In this document: positions 1 through 9,442 of the stretch, piece by piece
Position numbering within the stretch: the first letter of the stretch is position 1
Layout of the letters: every line of letters begins with the position of its first letter
Assembly (NCBI GenBank): GCA_945897915.1
Contig: CAMDGB010000006.1
Coordinates: 1 to 64,000 of the forward strand
Direction of reading: 5' to 3'
Length of the DNA: 64,000 nt
DNA from: Chryseobacterium gleum
Lineage (GTDB): Bacteria; Bacteroidota; Bacteroidia; Flavobacteriales; Flavobacteriaceae
The notes under the pieces: generated by a model
Databases searched by the model: none
What the model was told of the DNA's origin: nothing
The model's input: only the letters and a program-made list of their open reading frames with translations
Translations under genes and position numbers: made by a program

Positions 1-351
1 AATAGTGACTGCATCAGAAAAAAGATTATTCCCTAACCATTCTAATCCTTCTGTTGTGAAGAAATCAACTAAATCATCAGAAGTATGAACAATTATTGAT
101 TCTAAAAAAGTATCGTGACATTTAAACAGAAAAATGTGATTTTTTGAAAAATGATCAACAAAACGAACATTTGTAATTGCTTTATCCCAAATTAAATCAG
201 AAAACACATCAATTTCTTGCAAAGCAATTTCTGGTGTATTCGTTTTTAATTCGTCCCATTCTTTTTTATCAATTGTTTGAGTAGCTAAAAAAGTAATAAA
301 CTCAGGATGAAGTTCTTCTAATTGTTCTTTTGTTAATCGGGTATATTTCAT
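1..351 (-). CDS. Partial hypothetical protein (DUF6495-like), C-terminus outside the window
   Basis: An open frame reads leftwards from an ATG at 349-351 to the window edge without a stop, giving 117 residues that begin MKYTRLTKEQLEELHPEF. The protein is soluble, mildly acidic and has no signal peptide or membrane segment. It resembles a small family in Flavobacteriia that I remember as DUF6495, but this rests on memory of its N-terminus only. It lies downstream of the rplI terminator, so it is probably transcribed from its own promoter in the 352-390 gap. Its function is unknown. Confidence 0.7.
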   Translation of the reverse strand, partial: MKYTRLTKEQLEELHPEFITFLATQTIDKKEWDELKTNTPEIALQEIDVFSDLIWDKAITNVRFVDHFSKNHIFLFKCHDTFLESIIVHTSDDLVDFFTTEGLEWLGNNLFSDAVTI

Positions 352-391
352 TTACGTATATTTATCTTACAATATAAAGTTCCGTAAAAAT

Positions 392-423
392 AAAAAAAGC
401 GTTGCAATTGCAACGCTTTTTTT
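392..423 (-). terminator. Rho-independent terminator after rplI
   Basis: This is a perfect 32-base palindrome: 16 bases on each side of a centre at 407/408, with core AGCGTTGCAATTGCAACGCT flanked by A and T runs. Read on the minus strand it ends the rpsF-rpsR-rplI transcript. The symmetry means it could also stop transcription coming from the other side. Confidence 0.85.
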
Positions 424-444
424 AAAGAAATATTTTAAATAAAA

Positions 445-888
445 TTATGCTTTTTCAGCAACAATTTCATAAGCTAATTCAATGATAACTTCTCTGTGTA
501 AACGAATAGTAGCATTGTATTTACCTGTTCTTTTAACAATACCAGAAGTAATAAATTTTCTATCAATTGTTTGTCCGTTTGCTTCTAAAGCATGTGCTAT
601 GTCCGCATTTGTAATTGAACCGAATAGTTTTTCACCTCCTGCTTTTGCAGTAATTTTTATTTCAATAGCTTTGATAGCTTCTGCAGTAGCTTTTGCATCT
701 GCAACAACTTTAGCTTCTTTGTGTGCTTTTTGTTTTAAATTTTCAGCTAAAACTTTTTTTGCAGAAGAAGTTGCTAATATAGCCACTCCTTGAGGAATTA
801 AGAAATTACGACCGTAACCATTTTTTACAGTTACTACATCATCTTTAAAACCTAAATTTTGAACGTCTTGTTTTAAAATTAGTTCCAT
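445..888 (-). CDS. rplI: 50S ribosomal protein bL9
   Basis: The 147-residue product has the usual length of bL9 and starts with the typical MELILKQDVQNLGFKDDVV. The N-terminal domain carries the conserved KNGYGRNFLIPQG segment at about residues 22-34, which contacts 23S rRNA. A charged connecting helix follows (about 40-75), then the C-terminal domain with GGEKLFGSIT. It is the last gene of the rpsF-rpsR-rplI operon, 61 bases after rpsR, and is followed by a strong terminator. Nothing is unusual about it. Confidence 0.97.
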   Translation of the reverse strand: MELILKQDVQNLGFKDDVVTVKNGYGRNFLIPQGVAILATSSAKKVLAENLKQKAHKEAKVVADAKATAEAIKAIEIKITAKAGGEKLFGSITNADIAHALEANGQTIDRKFITSGIVKRTGKYNATIRLHREVIIELAYEIVAEKA

Positions 889-949
889 TTTGTTGTCCTT
901 TTTTTTTATAAGTTAGTTCCGATGGAATCGGAACAACAAATGATTAATA

Positions 950-1237
950 TTATTTTAATAAATCCGCCACGTAAGGCATTAAAGCTAAATGACGTGCTCT
1001 TTTAACAGCCACAGAAACTTTTCTTTGGAATTTTAATGAAGTACCCGTTAAACGTCTTGGTAAAATTTTACCTTGCTCATTTACAAACTTTAATAAAAAG
1101 TCACCGTCTTTATAATCGATATACTTTATACCTGATTTTTTGAAACGACAATATTTTTTTTGTTTGTTGGTATCAATATTTAAAGGAGTAAGATATCTGA
1201 TATCACCCTCTTTTTTACCGTTGTTAGCTATTGACAT
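950..1237 (-). CDS. rpsR: 30S ribosomal protein bS18
   Basis: The 95-residue basic protein contains the bS18 signature: [18 protein letters not shown] near residues 27-44, then [18 protein letters not shown] and the C-terminal [10 protein letters not shown]. bS18 binds 16S rRNA in the platform of the small subunit as a partner of bS6. It starts two bases after the rpsF stop codon, so the two genes are probably translationally coupled, as in most bacteria. Confidence 0.97.
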   Translation of the reverse strand: MSIANNGKKEGDIRYLTPLNIDTNKQKKYCRFKKSGIKYIDYKDGDFLLKFVNEQGKILPRRLTGTSLKFQRKVSVAVKRARHLALMPYVADLLK

Positions 1238-1239
1238 GA

Positions 1240-1581
1240 TTAGTTTGCTTTAGTTTTTAATTTTTCTCTTCTTCTTTCTGCCCAAGAAATAGCATGTTTG
1301 TCTAAAGAAACAGTTAAGAATCTCATGATTCTTTCATCTCTTCTTAATTCAGTTTCTAATGAAATGATTAATTCAGCTGGAGCTTGGTACTCAAATAAAT
1401 GGTAAAAACCACTTTTTTTGTGTTGGATTTCATAGGCTAATTTTTTTAAGCCCCAATCCTCTTTTGATACCATTATGGCACCCTTAGAAGTAAGAAAATC
1501 TTCAAATTTGCTTACTGTTTCCTTTACCTGAACATCAGATAAAACGGGATTCAAAATGAAAACAGTTTCGTAATTTTTCAT
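1240..1581 (-). CDS. rpsF: 30S ribosomal protein bS6
   Basis: The 113-residue protein begins [16 protein letters not shown] and has the bS6 ferredoxin-like fold pattern, with [20 protein letters not shown] around residues 44-63 and the conserved [13 protein letters not shown] near 80-92. It is the first gene of the ribosomal operon rpsF-rpsR-rplI. A good Bacteroidetes promoter lies 26-56 bases upstream. No single-strand-binding protein gene is inserted in the operon, unlike the rpsF-ssb-rpsR order of Firmicutes. Confidence 0.97.
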   Translation of the reverse strand: MKNYETVFILNPVLSDVQVKETVSKFEDFLTSKGAIMVSKEDWGLKKLAYEIQHKKSGFYHLFEYQAPAELIISLETELRRDERIMRFLTVSLDKHAISWAERRREKLKTKAN

Positions 1582-1606
1582 GTGTACGTATTTTTTAAAT
1601 TGGGTG

Positions 1607-1637
1607 CAAAGATATACAATTATATTTAATTTACAAA
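1607..1637 (-). promoter_or_regulatory. Promoter of the rpsF-rpsR-rplI operon
   Basis: On the minus strand, TTTG (1637-1634) is followed after 19 bases by TATCTTTG (1614-1607). This matches the Bacteroidetes primary sigma-factor consensus TTTG-N19/20-TAnnTTTG. The expected start site is around 1600, leaving a leader of about 20 bases before the rpsF ATG. Confidence 0.65.
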
Positions 1638-1783
1638 TTCATTAAAAAGTATTTATTTTTTTACAATATTAGTTTTCTGTACTTTTTTTGTATATTTTTA
1701 TGCTGTTTATAAAATAAATATTTAGTTTTACAAAAATTAGTTTTAAATAATTACATTTATTTAATTGTAATAAATACCAATAT

Positions 1784-2482
1784 ATGAAATTAAAAACAAT
1801 TGTTGTAGATGACAGTTCCATTCAACGTATTACTATTGCTAAGTTAATCTCTGAACATCCTAATTTACTATTAGGTGGCGATTTTTCAAACGCATTAGAA
1901 GCTAAAAATTATATTTCAAATAATGCTGTTGATTTAATTTTCTTAGATATAGAAATGCCACATATTACTGGTTTTGATTTAATTGATGGTTTAAAAATTA
2001 AGCCATTAATTGTATTTATTACTTCCAAAGCAGATTATGCTGTAAAAGCTTTTGATTATTCCGCATTAGATTTTTTACAAAAACCTATCAAAAAAACGCG
2101 TTTTATAATTGCTGCAAAAAAGGCTTTAGAAATGCACCATTTAAAACATGACAAAAATCATGACGAAAACGGACCTCATTTAATAATAAAAAGTAATCTT
2201 AAAAAAATAAAAGTATACACCTCTAATATAAAATGGATAGAAGCTTTTGGTGACTATATTAAAGTAGTTACATACCAAGACACACATCTTGTATTATCTA
2301 CTATGAAATCTTTTGAAATAGAACTTCCGAAAGACAATTTTCTTAGAATTCATAAATCGTACATTATAAATTTAGATAAAGTCGATCGATTTAATAGCAA
2401 ACAAGTAGAAATTAGCGGCGAAAAAATTCCGTTAAGTAGAAATAAAAAAGAAGAAATTGTAGCTATTCTAGAAAAGTATTAA
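1784..2482 (+). CDS. LytTR-family response regulator (orphan)
   Basis: The 232-residue protein has an N-terminal receiver domain (about 1-120) with the acidic pair D9/D10, the phospho-acceptor D55 in LIFLDIEMP, T80 and the K100-P101 pair. A C-terminal LytTR DNA-binding domain (about 130-230) contains WIEAFGDYIKV and FLRIHKSYIINL. Such proteins usually work with a LytS/YehU-type membrane histidine kinase, but no kinase gene is next to this one, so it is an orphan here. It is divergent from rpsF and convergent with priA. A palindromic repeat sits directly after its stop codon. Confidence 0.92.
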   Translation: MKLKTIVVDDSSIQRITIAKLISEHPNLLLGGDFSNALEAKNYISNNAVDLIFLDIEMPHITGFDLIDGLKIKPLIVFITSKADYAVKAFDYSALDFLQKPIKKTRFIIAAKKALEMHHLKHDKNHDENGPHLIIKSNLKKIKVYTSNIKWIEAFGDYIKVVTYQDTHLVLSTMKSFEIELPKDNFLRIHKSYIINLDKVDRFNSKQVEISGEKIPLSRNKKEEIVAILEKY

Positions 2483-2490
2483 ACAGCTAT

Positions 2491-2543
2491 TTTGTCATTC
2501 TGGATTTATTTCAGAATCTGAAACAAGTTCAGACTGACAAAAA
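2491..2543. repeat. Palindromic intergenic repeat, family A, copy 1
   Basis: The left arm starts TTTGTCATTCTG and the right arm ends CAGACTGACAAA. The two arms pair imperfectly over about 25 bases with almost no loop. A second element with the same arm sequence (CTGAACTTGTTTCAGA) lies at 10722-10791. This copy sits between the convergent lytTR and priA genes, where it could also act as a terminator. It is of the REP or small-MITE kind. Confidence 0.8.
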
Positions 2544-2557
2544 GTTGTAGAAAATTA

Positions 2558-4999
2558 TTAATAATCTACATTAATTGTTGTTTTTATTGCTCGATATTGG
2601 GAAGTAGCTTCAAAACTTACCAATGCTTTTTTAATGAGTTTTTTTGTTTCAACAAGATTAGCATTATTTGGAATTTTGATAAGAATAGTTCTAATATATT
2701 CATTTCTAATTCTATTAATTGCGGGTTCCTCTGGACCTAATATAGGAACAGCTATATGCTGTTTTAATACATTATACAACCAAGTAGCGCCTTCACGAAG
2801 TTTTTCGTAATCCCTATGTTTCAATTTTATTTGCAACAAACGGAAATACGGCGGATATTGAAAATTTTGTCTTTCATATAATTGCTCATTAAACATTGCT
2901 GTATAATTATTATTAACCACTTGCTGAATCGTATTATGCATTGGATTATAGGTTTGAATCACTACGCTCCCTTTTTTTGATTTTCTACCAGAACGTCCCG
3001 CTACTTGAACCATCATTTGATAGGCACGTTCATAAGCGCGATAATAAGGCTGATTTAATAAATTATCTGCATTTAAAATCCCAACTAAAGTCACGTTTTC
3101 AAAATCCAATCCTTTGGCTAACATTTGTGTGCCTACTAAAATATCAATTTCTTGATTTTTGAAAGCATCAATCATTTTTTCAAAAGCAAATTTACCACGT
3201 GTTGTATCTTGATCCATTCTCGCAATTCGCTTATTTGGAAATAATTTTATCAATTCTAATTCTACTTGTTCGGTACCAAAACCTTTTGCAGAAATATCTA
3301 ATGAATTACAAGAGTGGCAATGTGTGGGTTTAGCCATGCTGTGTCCGCAATAATGACATTTTAAGTGATTTTTAAACTTGTAATACGTCAAACTCACATC
3401 ACAGCTTGGACATTGAGGCACGTGTCCGCAAGTTGTACATTCAATATATGGCGAATACCCTCTGCGATTTTGAAACAACATAATTTGTTCACTATTCGCT
3501 AAAGTTTCGTTCATTCTTTCCAGTAATTCATCGGAAAAATGACCATCCATTCGTTTACGGAAATATTTATCTTTTAAATCGATTAAATGAATTTCAGGCA
3601 AAACCACATTATTAAATCGTGTAAACATTTCAATTAAACCATATTTATTGGTTTTAGCATTATGATATGATTCTAAACTTGGTGTCGCACTTCCTAATAA
3701 AACTTTAGCATTATGAAATTTTGCTAATACAATTGCGGCATCTCGGGCATGATAACGCGGCGCTGGATCTTGTTGTTTGTAAGTGGCTTCGTGTTCTTCA
3801 TCAACCACAATTAAACCTAAATTGGAAAACGGCAAAAACAAAGCACTTCTTAGTCCTAAAACCACTTTTGCTTTTTCGGAATTTTGTAACACATGATTGT
3901 AAACTTCAACACGTTCATTAGAATTATATTTCGAATGAAAAACCGCAATTTGATTTCCAAAATAAGCAGATAATCTTTGAACTAACTGCGTGGTTAATGC
4001 AATTTCTGGTAATAAAAACAATACTTGCTTGTCTTGTTGTAAAAATTCTTCGATCAGTTTTATATAGACTTCCGTTTTTCCAGAAGCGGTAACGCCGTGT
4101 AATAAGTTCACATCAAATTGAGTGAATTTTTCTTTAATGCTTTCCAAAACCGTAGCTTGAGATTCGCTTAATTCAATTTCGTAATCGGCTTCTTTTTCGA
4201 AGGAAACGCGATCAGTAGACATGTAATATTCTTCAAATATATTTTTTTCTACTAACGATTTTATAACTGCTGCGCTTACACCAGAAGTTTCAATTAATAA
4301 TTTTGCAGTAATTGGCTTTTTTTCTGTTGCTTGTAATTGAAAATACGATAAAACAATTTCTTTTTGCTTTTTTGCTTTACCCAAAATTTCTAATAATTCA
4401 TGCAGTTTTTCAGATTGCAGAAATTCATCTTGTAGTTTAATGTATTTTACTAATTTGGGTTTGTAAGAATCTTGCACCTCATCTTGCATGTTTAGTAATC
4501 CTTTAGCTAAAAGGCTTTGAACAATTGGAATTACATTTTTCTTATTTAAAATCTGAGAAATTTCCGAAATTGTTATAGATGATTTATTTTCTAATGCTTC
4601 TAAAACTAAAAATTCCTCGTCTGTAGTAATCGTTTTATCCGATTCTATATGTGAAGAAGAAATCATCGTTTCACTTTCTAAAATCAATCCTGTAGGTAAC
4701 GCCGATTTAAAAACTTCGCCAATTGAACACATGTAATAGGATGCAATCCATTGCCAATGTTTTAGTTGAATTTCATTAACAATAGGAATCTCATCTATAA
4801 TTTGACTAATGTCTTTAGCTTCATATAAAACAGGCGGTTGGGTATGTTTTTCAACTACTATAGCCGTATACACTTTTGTTTTTCCAAACGGAACCGTAAC
4901 GCGCATGCCTGGTTGCAAAAACTTGTATTCTTCAACATTAACGGAATACGTAAACGTTTTATCAAGATTTAAAGGAAGAATGACGTTGATAAAGTACAT
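2558..4999 (-). CDS. priA: Primosomal protein N' (replication restart helicase PriA)
   Basis: This is a superfamily 2 DNA helicase that reloads DnaB at stalled forks. The open frame extends to 5056, but the ATG at 4999 is preferred because the protein then begins MYFINVILPLNLDKTFTYSV, the normal PriA N-terminus; the extra 19 codons are low-complexity leader. From this start the product has 813 residues. Visible motifs are the 3'-DNA-binding domain at the N-terminus, Walker A GVTASGKTE, Walker B VVDEEHEATYK, the paired CxxC zinc-binding region starting CTTCGHVPQCPSC, and the helicase motifs GTQMLAKGLDFENV and QVAGRSGR. It is probably monocistronic. Confidence 0.95.
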   Translation of the reverse strand: MYFINVILPLNLDKTFTYSVNVEEYKFLQPGMRVTVPFGKTKVYTAIVVEKHTQPPVLYEAKDISQIIDEIPIVNEIQLKHWQWIASYYMCSIGEVFKSALPTGLILESETMISSSHIESDKTITTDEEFLVLEALENKSSITISEISQILNKKNVIPIVQSLLAKGLLNMQDEVQDSYKPKLVKYIKLQDEFLQSEKLHELLEILGKAKKQKEIVLSYFQLQATEKKPITAKLLIETSGVSAAVIKSLVEKNIFEEYYMSTDRVSFEKEADYEIELSESQATVLESIKEKFTQFDVNLLHGVTASGKTEVYIKLIEEFLQQDKQVLFLLPEIALTTQLVQRLSAYFGNQIAVFHSKYNSNERVEVYNHVLQNSEKAKVVLGLRSALFLPFSNLGLIVVDEEHEATYKQQDPAPRYHARDAAIVLAKFHNAKVLLGSATPSLESYHNAKTNKYGLIEMFTRFNNVVLPEIHLIDLKDKYFRKRMDGHFSDELLERMNETLANSEQIMLFQNRRGYSPYIECTTCGHVPQCPSCDVSLTYYKFKNHLKCHYCGHSMAKPTHCHSCNSLDISAKGFGTEQVELELIKLFPNKRIARMDQDTTRGKFAFEKMIDAFKNQEIDILVGTQMLAKGLDFENVTLVGILNADNLLNQPYYRAYERAYQMMVQVAGRSGRKSKKGSVVIQTYNPMHNTIQQVVNNNYTAMFNEQLYERQNFQYPPYFRLLQIKLKHRDYEKLREGATWLYNVLKQHIAVPILGPEEPAINRIRNEYIRTILIKIPNNANLVETKKLIKKALVSFEATSQYRAIKTTINVDY

Positions 5000-5078
5000 T
5001 TTTTTAAAGGTATAGGGTTTTGGGTATGAGGTTTTGGCTGTAGGGTTAAAATACAATAAACAAAACTTTTGCCTTTAA

Positions 5079-6074
5079 CTAATCCAACTTCTCAGTTAAT
5101 TTACTAAATACTGCTTTGGCATTTTTACCTTCGTATAAAATTTGATAAACGGCATCAATAATAGGTGTTTTTGCTTTGTATTCTAAATTTAAATTATAAG
5201 CACTTTTACACGCATAATAGCCTTCCGCCACCATACTCATTTCCATTTGAGCGGATTTTACGGTGTAGCCCTTACCTATCATGTTTCCAAACATTCGGTT
5301 TCTTGAAAAAACTGAATATCCAGTTACTAACAAATCGCCCAAATACGCCGAATCGTTGATATTACGTTTCATTTTATGTACTTTTCGAATGAATTTTTTC
5401 ATTTCACGAATGGCGTTACTAATTAAAACAGCTTGAAAGTTATCTCCATAGCCTAAACCATGAGCAATACCTGCTGCAATAGAATAGATGTTTTTTAAAA
5501 CAGCTGCGTATTCGGTTCCAACAATATCATCAGACGTTTTTGTTTTTATATAATACGATGCCAAATTTTTAGCAACATACTTTGCTTTTTCTTTATCAGA
5601 ACATGCAATAGTTAAGTAAGACAAACGCTCTAATGCCACTTCTTCTGCGTGACAAGGCCCAGTGATTACTCCAATATTATCGTAGGAAATATTAAATATT
5701 TCATGAAAATGTTCCCCTACAATCAAACTAGTTTCTGGTACAATTCCTTTAATAGCAGAAAAGATTATTTTTCCTTCTAAAGATGCCGTCATTTTCTCTA
5801 ATTCACCACTTAAAAAAGCAGATGGAATAGCAAAAATTATAACATCAGCAAATTGAATGGCTTCATTAATATCGTTTGTTAATTGTAATTTATTAGTGTC
5901 AAAAGCTACAGAACTTAAATAATTAGGATTGTGTTTTTGTTGTTTCAAATGCTCCAAAGCATAAGTGCTGCGCATGTACCAAGCTATTTTTTCTTGATTT
6001 TCACATAACATTTTAGCAAGAGCTGTTGCCCAACTTCCGCCTCCTATAACTGCAAATTTTTTATTGCCTTCCAT
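5079..6074 (-). CDS. gpsA: Glycerol-3-phosphate dehydrogenase [NAD(P)+]
   Basis: The enzyme reduces dihydroxyacetone phosphate to sn-glycerol 3-phosphate for phospholipid synthesis and acts in the cytoplasm. The 331-residue protein has the N-terminal dinucleotide-binding motif GGGSWATALA (11-20), the family motif GPCHAEEV (139-146) and the catalytic lysine K194 in AAVLKNIYSIAAG, followed by GLGYGDNFQA. Length and order are normal. It is followed downstream by priA with a gap of 79 bases rich in imperfect GGTTTTGG-type repetition. A possible -7 element (TATTTTTG on the minus strand, 6101-6094) lies just upstream. Confidence 0.96.
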   Translation of the reverse strand: MEGNKKFAVIGGGSWATALAKMLCENQEKIAWYMRSTYALEHLKQQKHNPNYLSSVAFDTNKLQLTNDINEAIQFADVIIFAIPSAFLSGELEKMTASLEGKIIFSAIKGIVPETSLIVGEHFHEIFNISYDNIGVITGPCHAEEVALERLSYLTIACSDKEKAKYVAKNLASYYIKTKTSDDIVGTEYAAVLKNIYSIAAGIAHGLGYGDNFQAVLISNAIREMKKFIRKVHKMKRNINDSAYLGDLLVTGYSVFSRNRMFGNMIGKGYTVKSAQMEMSMVAEGYYACKSAYNLNLEYKAKTPIIDAVYQILYEGKNAKAVFSKLTEKLD

Positions 6075-6376
6075 CTTCTAAAATTATGAACTCCAAAAAT
6101 ACACTTTTCAACAACAAAAAACAATATCAAAATTCAATATCAATTTTAAAGCTAAAAATCCTGAAAAAAGTTAAGTTTGATAATATTGAAATTTGTGTTG
6201 GTATTCAAAAAACTGTTAATTATTTGTGAAGGGAAACTTTCTGGCACGGCTTTTGAAAATACTTTTAAATAGATTAAAAATTATAAAAGTTAGGTTAGTT
6301 AGTAGTTTTTTTGCATGTAAAAAGCGTCACAAGATTTATTTCTTGGACGCTTTTTTATTTTGGTTTTTTTATTTAC
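6075..6376. other. Intergenic region between gpsA and the alcohol dehydrogenase
   Basis: This 302-base stretch holds the weak gpsA -7 element near 6094-6101 and the terminator at 6319-6356. The middle (about 6130-6310) is AT-rich. I see no credible reading frame, RNA gene or repeat in it. Confidence 0.6.
6319..6356 (-). terminator. Terminator of the alcohol dehydrogenase gene
   Basis: Stem AAAAAGCGTC (6319-6328) pairs with GACGCTTTTT (6346-6355). The loop region can extend the stem further through CAAGA/TCTTG. On the minus strand the hairpin ends in a T run, 20 bases after the stop codon of the dehydrogenase gene. Confidence 0.8.
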
Positions 6377-7543
6377 TTAATAACTCATTTCAACAATTTC
6401 TTTTACTTTTTCTAAAGTAATGTTTTGTTTCTCACCCAAAGCTTTCCAACCTCTTTCTTCAAAACGATTTACAATGAAATTAGCGGTATTATAATAATTT
6501 GAAGTAGCTTGAGAAAGTTTTGTCTCCATTCCCATTTCAATTAAAAAAGATACTAATTTGTCTATAGCTTTTTCAGCAATTTCTTCAGTTGAATTTCCTT
6601 TTAAATTTAAAACTCTTTCACCAAATTGTGCTAATTTGTCTTTTTTAGAATCAAACATCACTCGGTATAAATTCGGACCGATAATCGCTAATGTTCTTGC
6701 GTGGTCAATTTCGTATAAAGCAGTTAATTCATGACCAATCATATGTGTAGCCCAATCTGATGCTACGCCTTTCTGTATTAAACCATTTAAAGCCATTGTA
6801 GCACACCACATAAAGTTTGATGCTAATTTATAATCGGTAGGATTTTCGACAACTTTTGGTCCTATTTCAACTAAAGTTTGTAAAATTCCCTCTGAAATTC
6901 GGTCTTGCAACAACGCGTATTGAGGATAGGTTAAATATTGCTCTAAAACATGTGTAAAAGCATCTACCACCCCGTTTTGAAGTTGTCTTTTAGGTAATGA
7001 TTGAATTACCGATGGATCACAAATTGAAAATTTAGGAAACAAAGCACTTCCACCTAAAGTTAGTTTTTCTTGTGTAGCTTCTATGGTAATTACAGCGCCT
7101 GAATTCATTTCGGAACCTGTAGCGGGTAACGTTAAAATTGTTCCAAAAGGAATTACTTTTGAAATATCTTTAAATAAAATTCTATTTTTTAAAATATCAA
7201 CTGCATTTCCTTCATAATTTACAACGCCTGAAATAAATTTTACGCCATCAATGACGCTTCCTCCGCCAACAGCTAAGATAAAAGTTATTTTTTCGGTACG
7301 AACAATTTCTACAGCTTTCATTAAGGTTTCAAATCTTGGATTTGGTTCAATACCACCGAATTCAATAATCTCAAAACCTTTTAAATGTTCTGTAACTTGG
7401 GCATGAATACCATTTTTAAAAATACTCCCAGCGCCATACGCTAAAAGTACTTTCGCATTTGGTGGAATTAAAGAAGCTAATTTTTCTATTTGATTTTTAC
7501 CAAAAATATAATTGGTAGGATTGTATAACTCGAAGTTTAACAT
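6377..7543 (-). CDS. Iron-containing alcohol dehydrogenase, YqhD/BdhA type
   Basis: The 388-residue protein belongs to the group III metal-dependent alcohol dehydrogenases that reduce aldehydes with NAD(P)H. The N-terminal Rossmann-like half has GGGSVIDGVKFI (93-104). The metal ligands expected for the family are all present: D194 and H198 in DAFTHVLEQ, H267 in WATHMIGHELTALY and H281 in EIDHARTLAI. The overall pattern is closest to E. coli YqhD (an NADPH-linked aldehyde reductase), including the opening MLNFELYNPTNYIFGK. It is flanked by its own terminator and is probably a single-gene unit. A detoxification role against short aldehydes is inferred from the family. Confidence 0.92.
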   Translation of the reverse strand: MLNFELYNPTNYIFGKNQIEKLASLIPPNAKVLLAYGAGSIFKNGIHAQVTEHLKGFEIIEFGGIEPNPRFETLMKAVEIVRTEKITFILAVGGGSVIDGVKFISGVVNYEGNAVDILKNRILFKDISKVIPFGTILTLPATGSEMNSGAVITIEATQEKLTLGGSALFPKFSICDPSVIQSLPKRQLQNGVVDAFTHVLEQYLTYPQYALLQDRISEGILQTLVEIGPKVVENPTDYKLASNFMWCATMALNGLIQKGVASDWATHMIGHELTALYEIDHARTLAIIGPNLYRVMFDSKKDKLAQFGERVLNLKGNSTEEIAEKAIDKLVSFLIEMGMETKLSQATSNYYNTANFIVNRFEERGWKALGEKQNITLEKVKEIVEMSY

Positions 7544-7783
7544 GATATATTGAATTTTATTATTTCAAATCTACAAAATGAAATTCGTAATACTTCATTT
7601 GTAGTATTGCTTTAACAAAAATTTATTAAAACATTAAGTTTGCTTACTACGCTTATGATTTAAATTATTTTTCTTATTTTTGATATTATTGTGATTAATA
7701 TTTCTTTGAAAAAATCTATTTTATAGACTAAGTCAAAATATTAATTTTGTTTTATCCTGAAATAATTCTTAAAATATTTAAAC

Positions 7784-9436
7784 ATGAAAAAAATAATTAT
7801 TCTATCAATATTTTTATTTACTAATAATTTAATTAGTCAAGAAAATTACAACTCTAAATCATTAATTTTAAAATTAAATTCTGAACTATGGAGTGTTTCT
7901 AAATTGGATTTAAAAAATAATGTTTTCTCAATTTCAAAAATTGACAACTTTTTAAGAAAAAATCAAATAGAAAAAATTATTCCAATAGGTCTTTCTGAAA
8001 AAACATTTGTATTTCAAATAGAATTTAAAAATGAAATAAATGTAACAAAAAGTATAAAAATTTTAAAAACAAACCCAGAAATAATTTACGTTGAACCTGA
8101 TTATTTATCTGAAGGTGGTGGGAAAAAATCAGATTTACTTCAAACACCTAATGATGCACTTTTTGATCGGCAATGGGGAATAATTAATAATGGCACTTTT
8201 AATGTTTCAGGAATGCCTTTTGTTTCTGAAAATGATGCTGACGCAGATATAGATTTAGCTTGGGATATTGAAACTGGAGATCCAAATCTAATAATAGCTG
8301 TCCCTGATACTGGATTTAGATTAAGTCACCCTGAATTATTGGGAAGAATATGGGCAAATCCAGGTGAAATTGCAAATGATGGGATTGATAATGATAATAA
8401 CGGTTTAATTGATGATATTAATGGTTGGGACTATGCTAATAATGACAACAATGCAACTGATGATTATGGACATGGAACTAATTGCACTGGCATATTATTA
8501 GCAAAAGGAAATAATGGAATAGGTTACGCAGGTGTAAATTGGAATTCAAAACTAATTCCATTGAAAGTATTAGATGCAAATAACAGTGGGCAATATTCAT
8601 GGATGGCGAATTCAATATATTATGCAGTTGATAAAGGAGCAAAAATCATAAGTATGTCAATAGGTGGCACAGGAAATAGTCTTACAATGCAAAACGCTGT
8701 TCAATATGCCATTTCAAATAATGTAGTATTCGTTGCATGTATGATGAACTTTAACAACAATACTACCTATTATCCTGCTGGATATGCAAGTTCAATGGAT
8801 ATTATTGCAGTAGGATCTACGGATTCAGATGATGATCGCACTTCTCCATTTTTTTGGAGTCTTACATCTGGTAGTAATTACGGTAATCATTTAACTTTAG
8901 TTGCGCCAGGGAATTATATTTATGGATTAAGTTCTACTTCAGATACAAATTATAATGGTTACTGGGGCGGCACATCGCAAGCTACACCATTAGTTGCAGG
9001 TATTGCTTCACTTTTACTTTCTTCTAATCCAAATTTAACTCCTTTACAAATAAAAAATATATTAAAAAATACTGCTCAAGATCAAGTAGGTGCAACAAAT
9101 GAAGATGTTCTTGGATATGATATTTATATGGGTTGGGGGCGTGTTAATGCAAATAGTGCTTTTCAAACATTAAGCAATTTAAATCTACATGACAATAAAC
9201 AAGAATTTACCTACAAAAACCCTATTTACAATAAAAAGTTTGAGTTTCTTTCTAGAAATTATCATACAAATTTTAATATTGAAGTTTACTCATACGATGG
9301 AAAATTAATAAAAGATGAAAAAATTATAATCAATGAAGGAAAGAATGAATTAGATTTTAATTACGCTAAAGGAAATTACATAATAGTTCTAAAAAATGAT
9401 GATTATAAAAAAACTATAAAAATTATTGTCAATTAA
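7784..9436 (+). CDS. Secreted subtilisin-like serine protease (S8) with degenerate T9SS sorting domain
   Basis: The 550-residue protein has a Sec signal peptide (about 1-18) and a fervidolysin-like propeptide (about 30-105, ending KTNPEIIYVEPDY). The S8 catalytic domain has D174 in PDTGFRLSHPEL, H230 in DYGHGTNCTG and S397 in GGTSQATPLVAG. An Asn/Asp-rich calcium-loop-like insertion (DGIDNDNNGLIDDINGW) follows the Asp motif. The last 75 residues look like a type A T9SS C-terminal domain but lack the usual YPNP entry motif. The likely role is extracellular protein digestion. A -7 element TAATTTTG at 7742-7749 lacks a clear -33 box. Confidence 0.92.
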   Translation: MKKIIILSIFLFTNNLISQENYNSKSLILKLNSELWSVSKLDLKNNVFSISKIDNFLRKNQIEKIIPIGLSEKTFVFQIEFKNEINVTKSIKILKTNPEIIYVEPDYLSEGGGKKSDLLQTPNDALFDRQWGIINNGTFNVSGMPFVSENDADADIDLAWDIETGDPNLIIAVPDTGFRLSHPELLGRIWANPGEIANDGIDNDNNGLIDDINGWDYANNDNNATDDYGHGTNCTGILLAKGNNGIGYAGVNWNSKLIPLKVLDANNSGQYSWMANSIYYAVDKGAKIISMSIGGTGNSLTMQNAVQYAISNNVVFVACMMNFNNNTTYYPAGYASSMDIIAVGSTDSDDDRTSPFFWSLTSGSNYGNHLTLVAPGNYIYGLSSTSDTNYNGYWGGTSQATPLVAGIASLLLSSNPNLTPLQIKNILKNTAQDQVGATNEDVLGYDIYMGWGRVNANSAFQTLSNLNLHDNKQEFTYKNPIYNKKFEFLSRNYHTNFNIEVYSYDGKLIKDEKIIINEGKNELDFNYAKGNYIIVLKNDDYKKTIKIIVN

Positions 9437-9442
9437 GACCTG

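Noticed and set aside
482-793. A 103-codon plus-strand frame opposite rplI
   Set aside because: rplI is certain and the antisense translation is low-complexity with no family resemblance.
4999-5056. The upstream start of priA giving a 19-residue extension
   Set aside because: The extension is encoded by the repetitive spacer, and the conserved N-terminus begins at the ATG at 4999.
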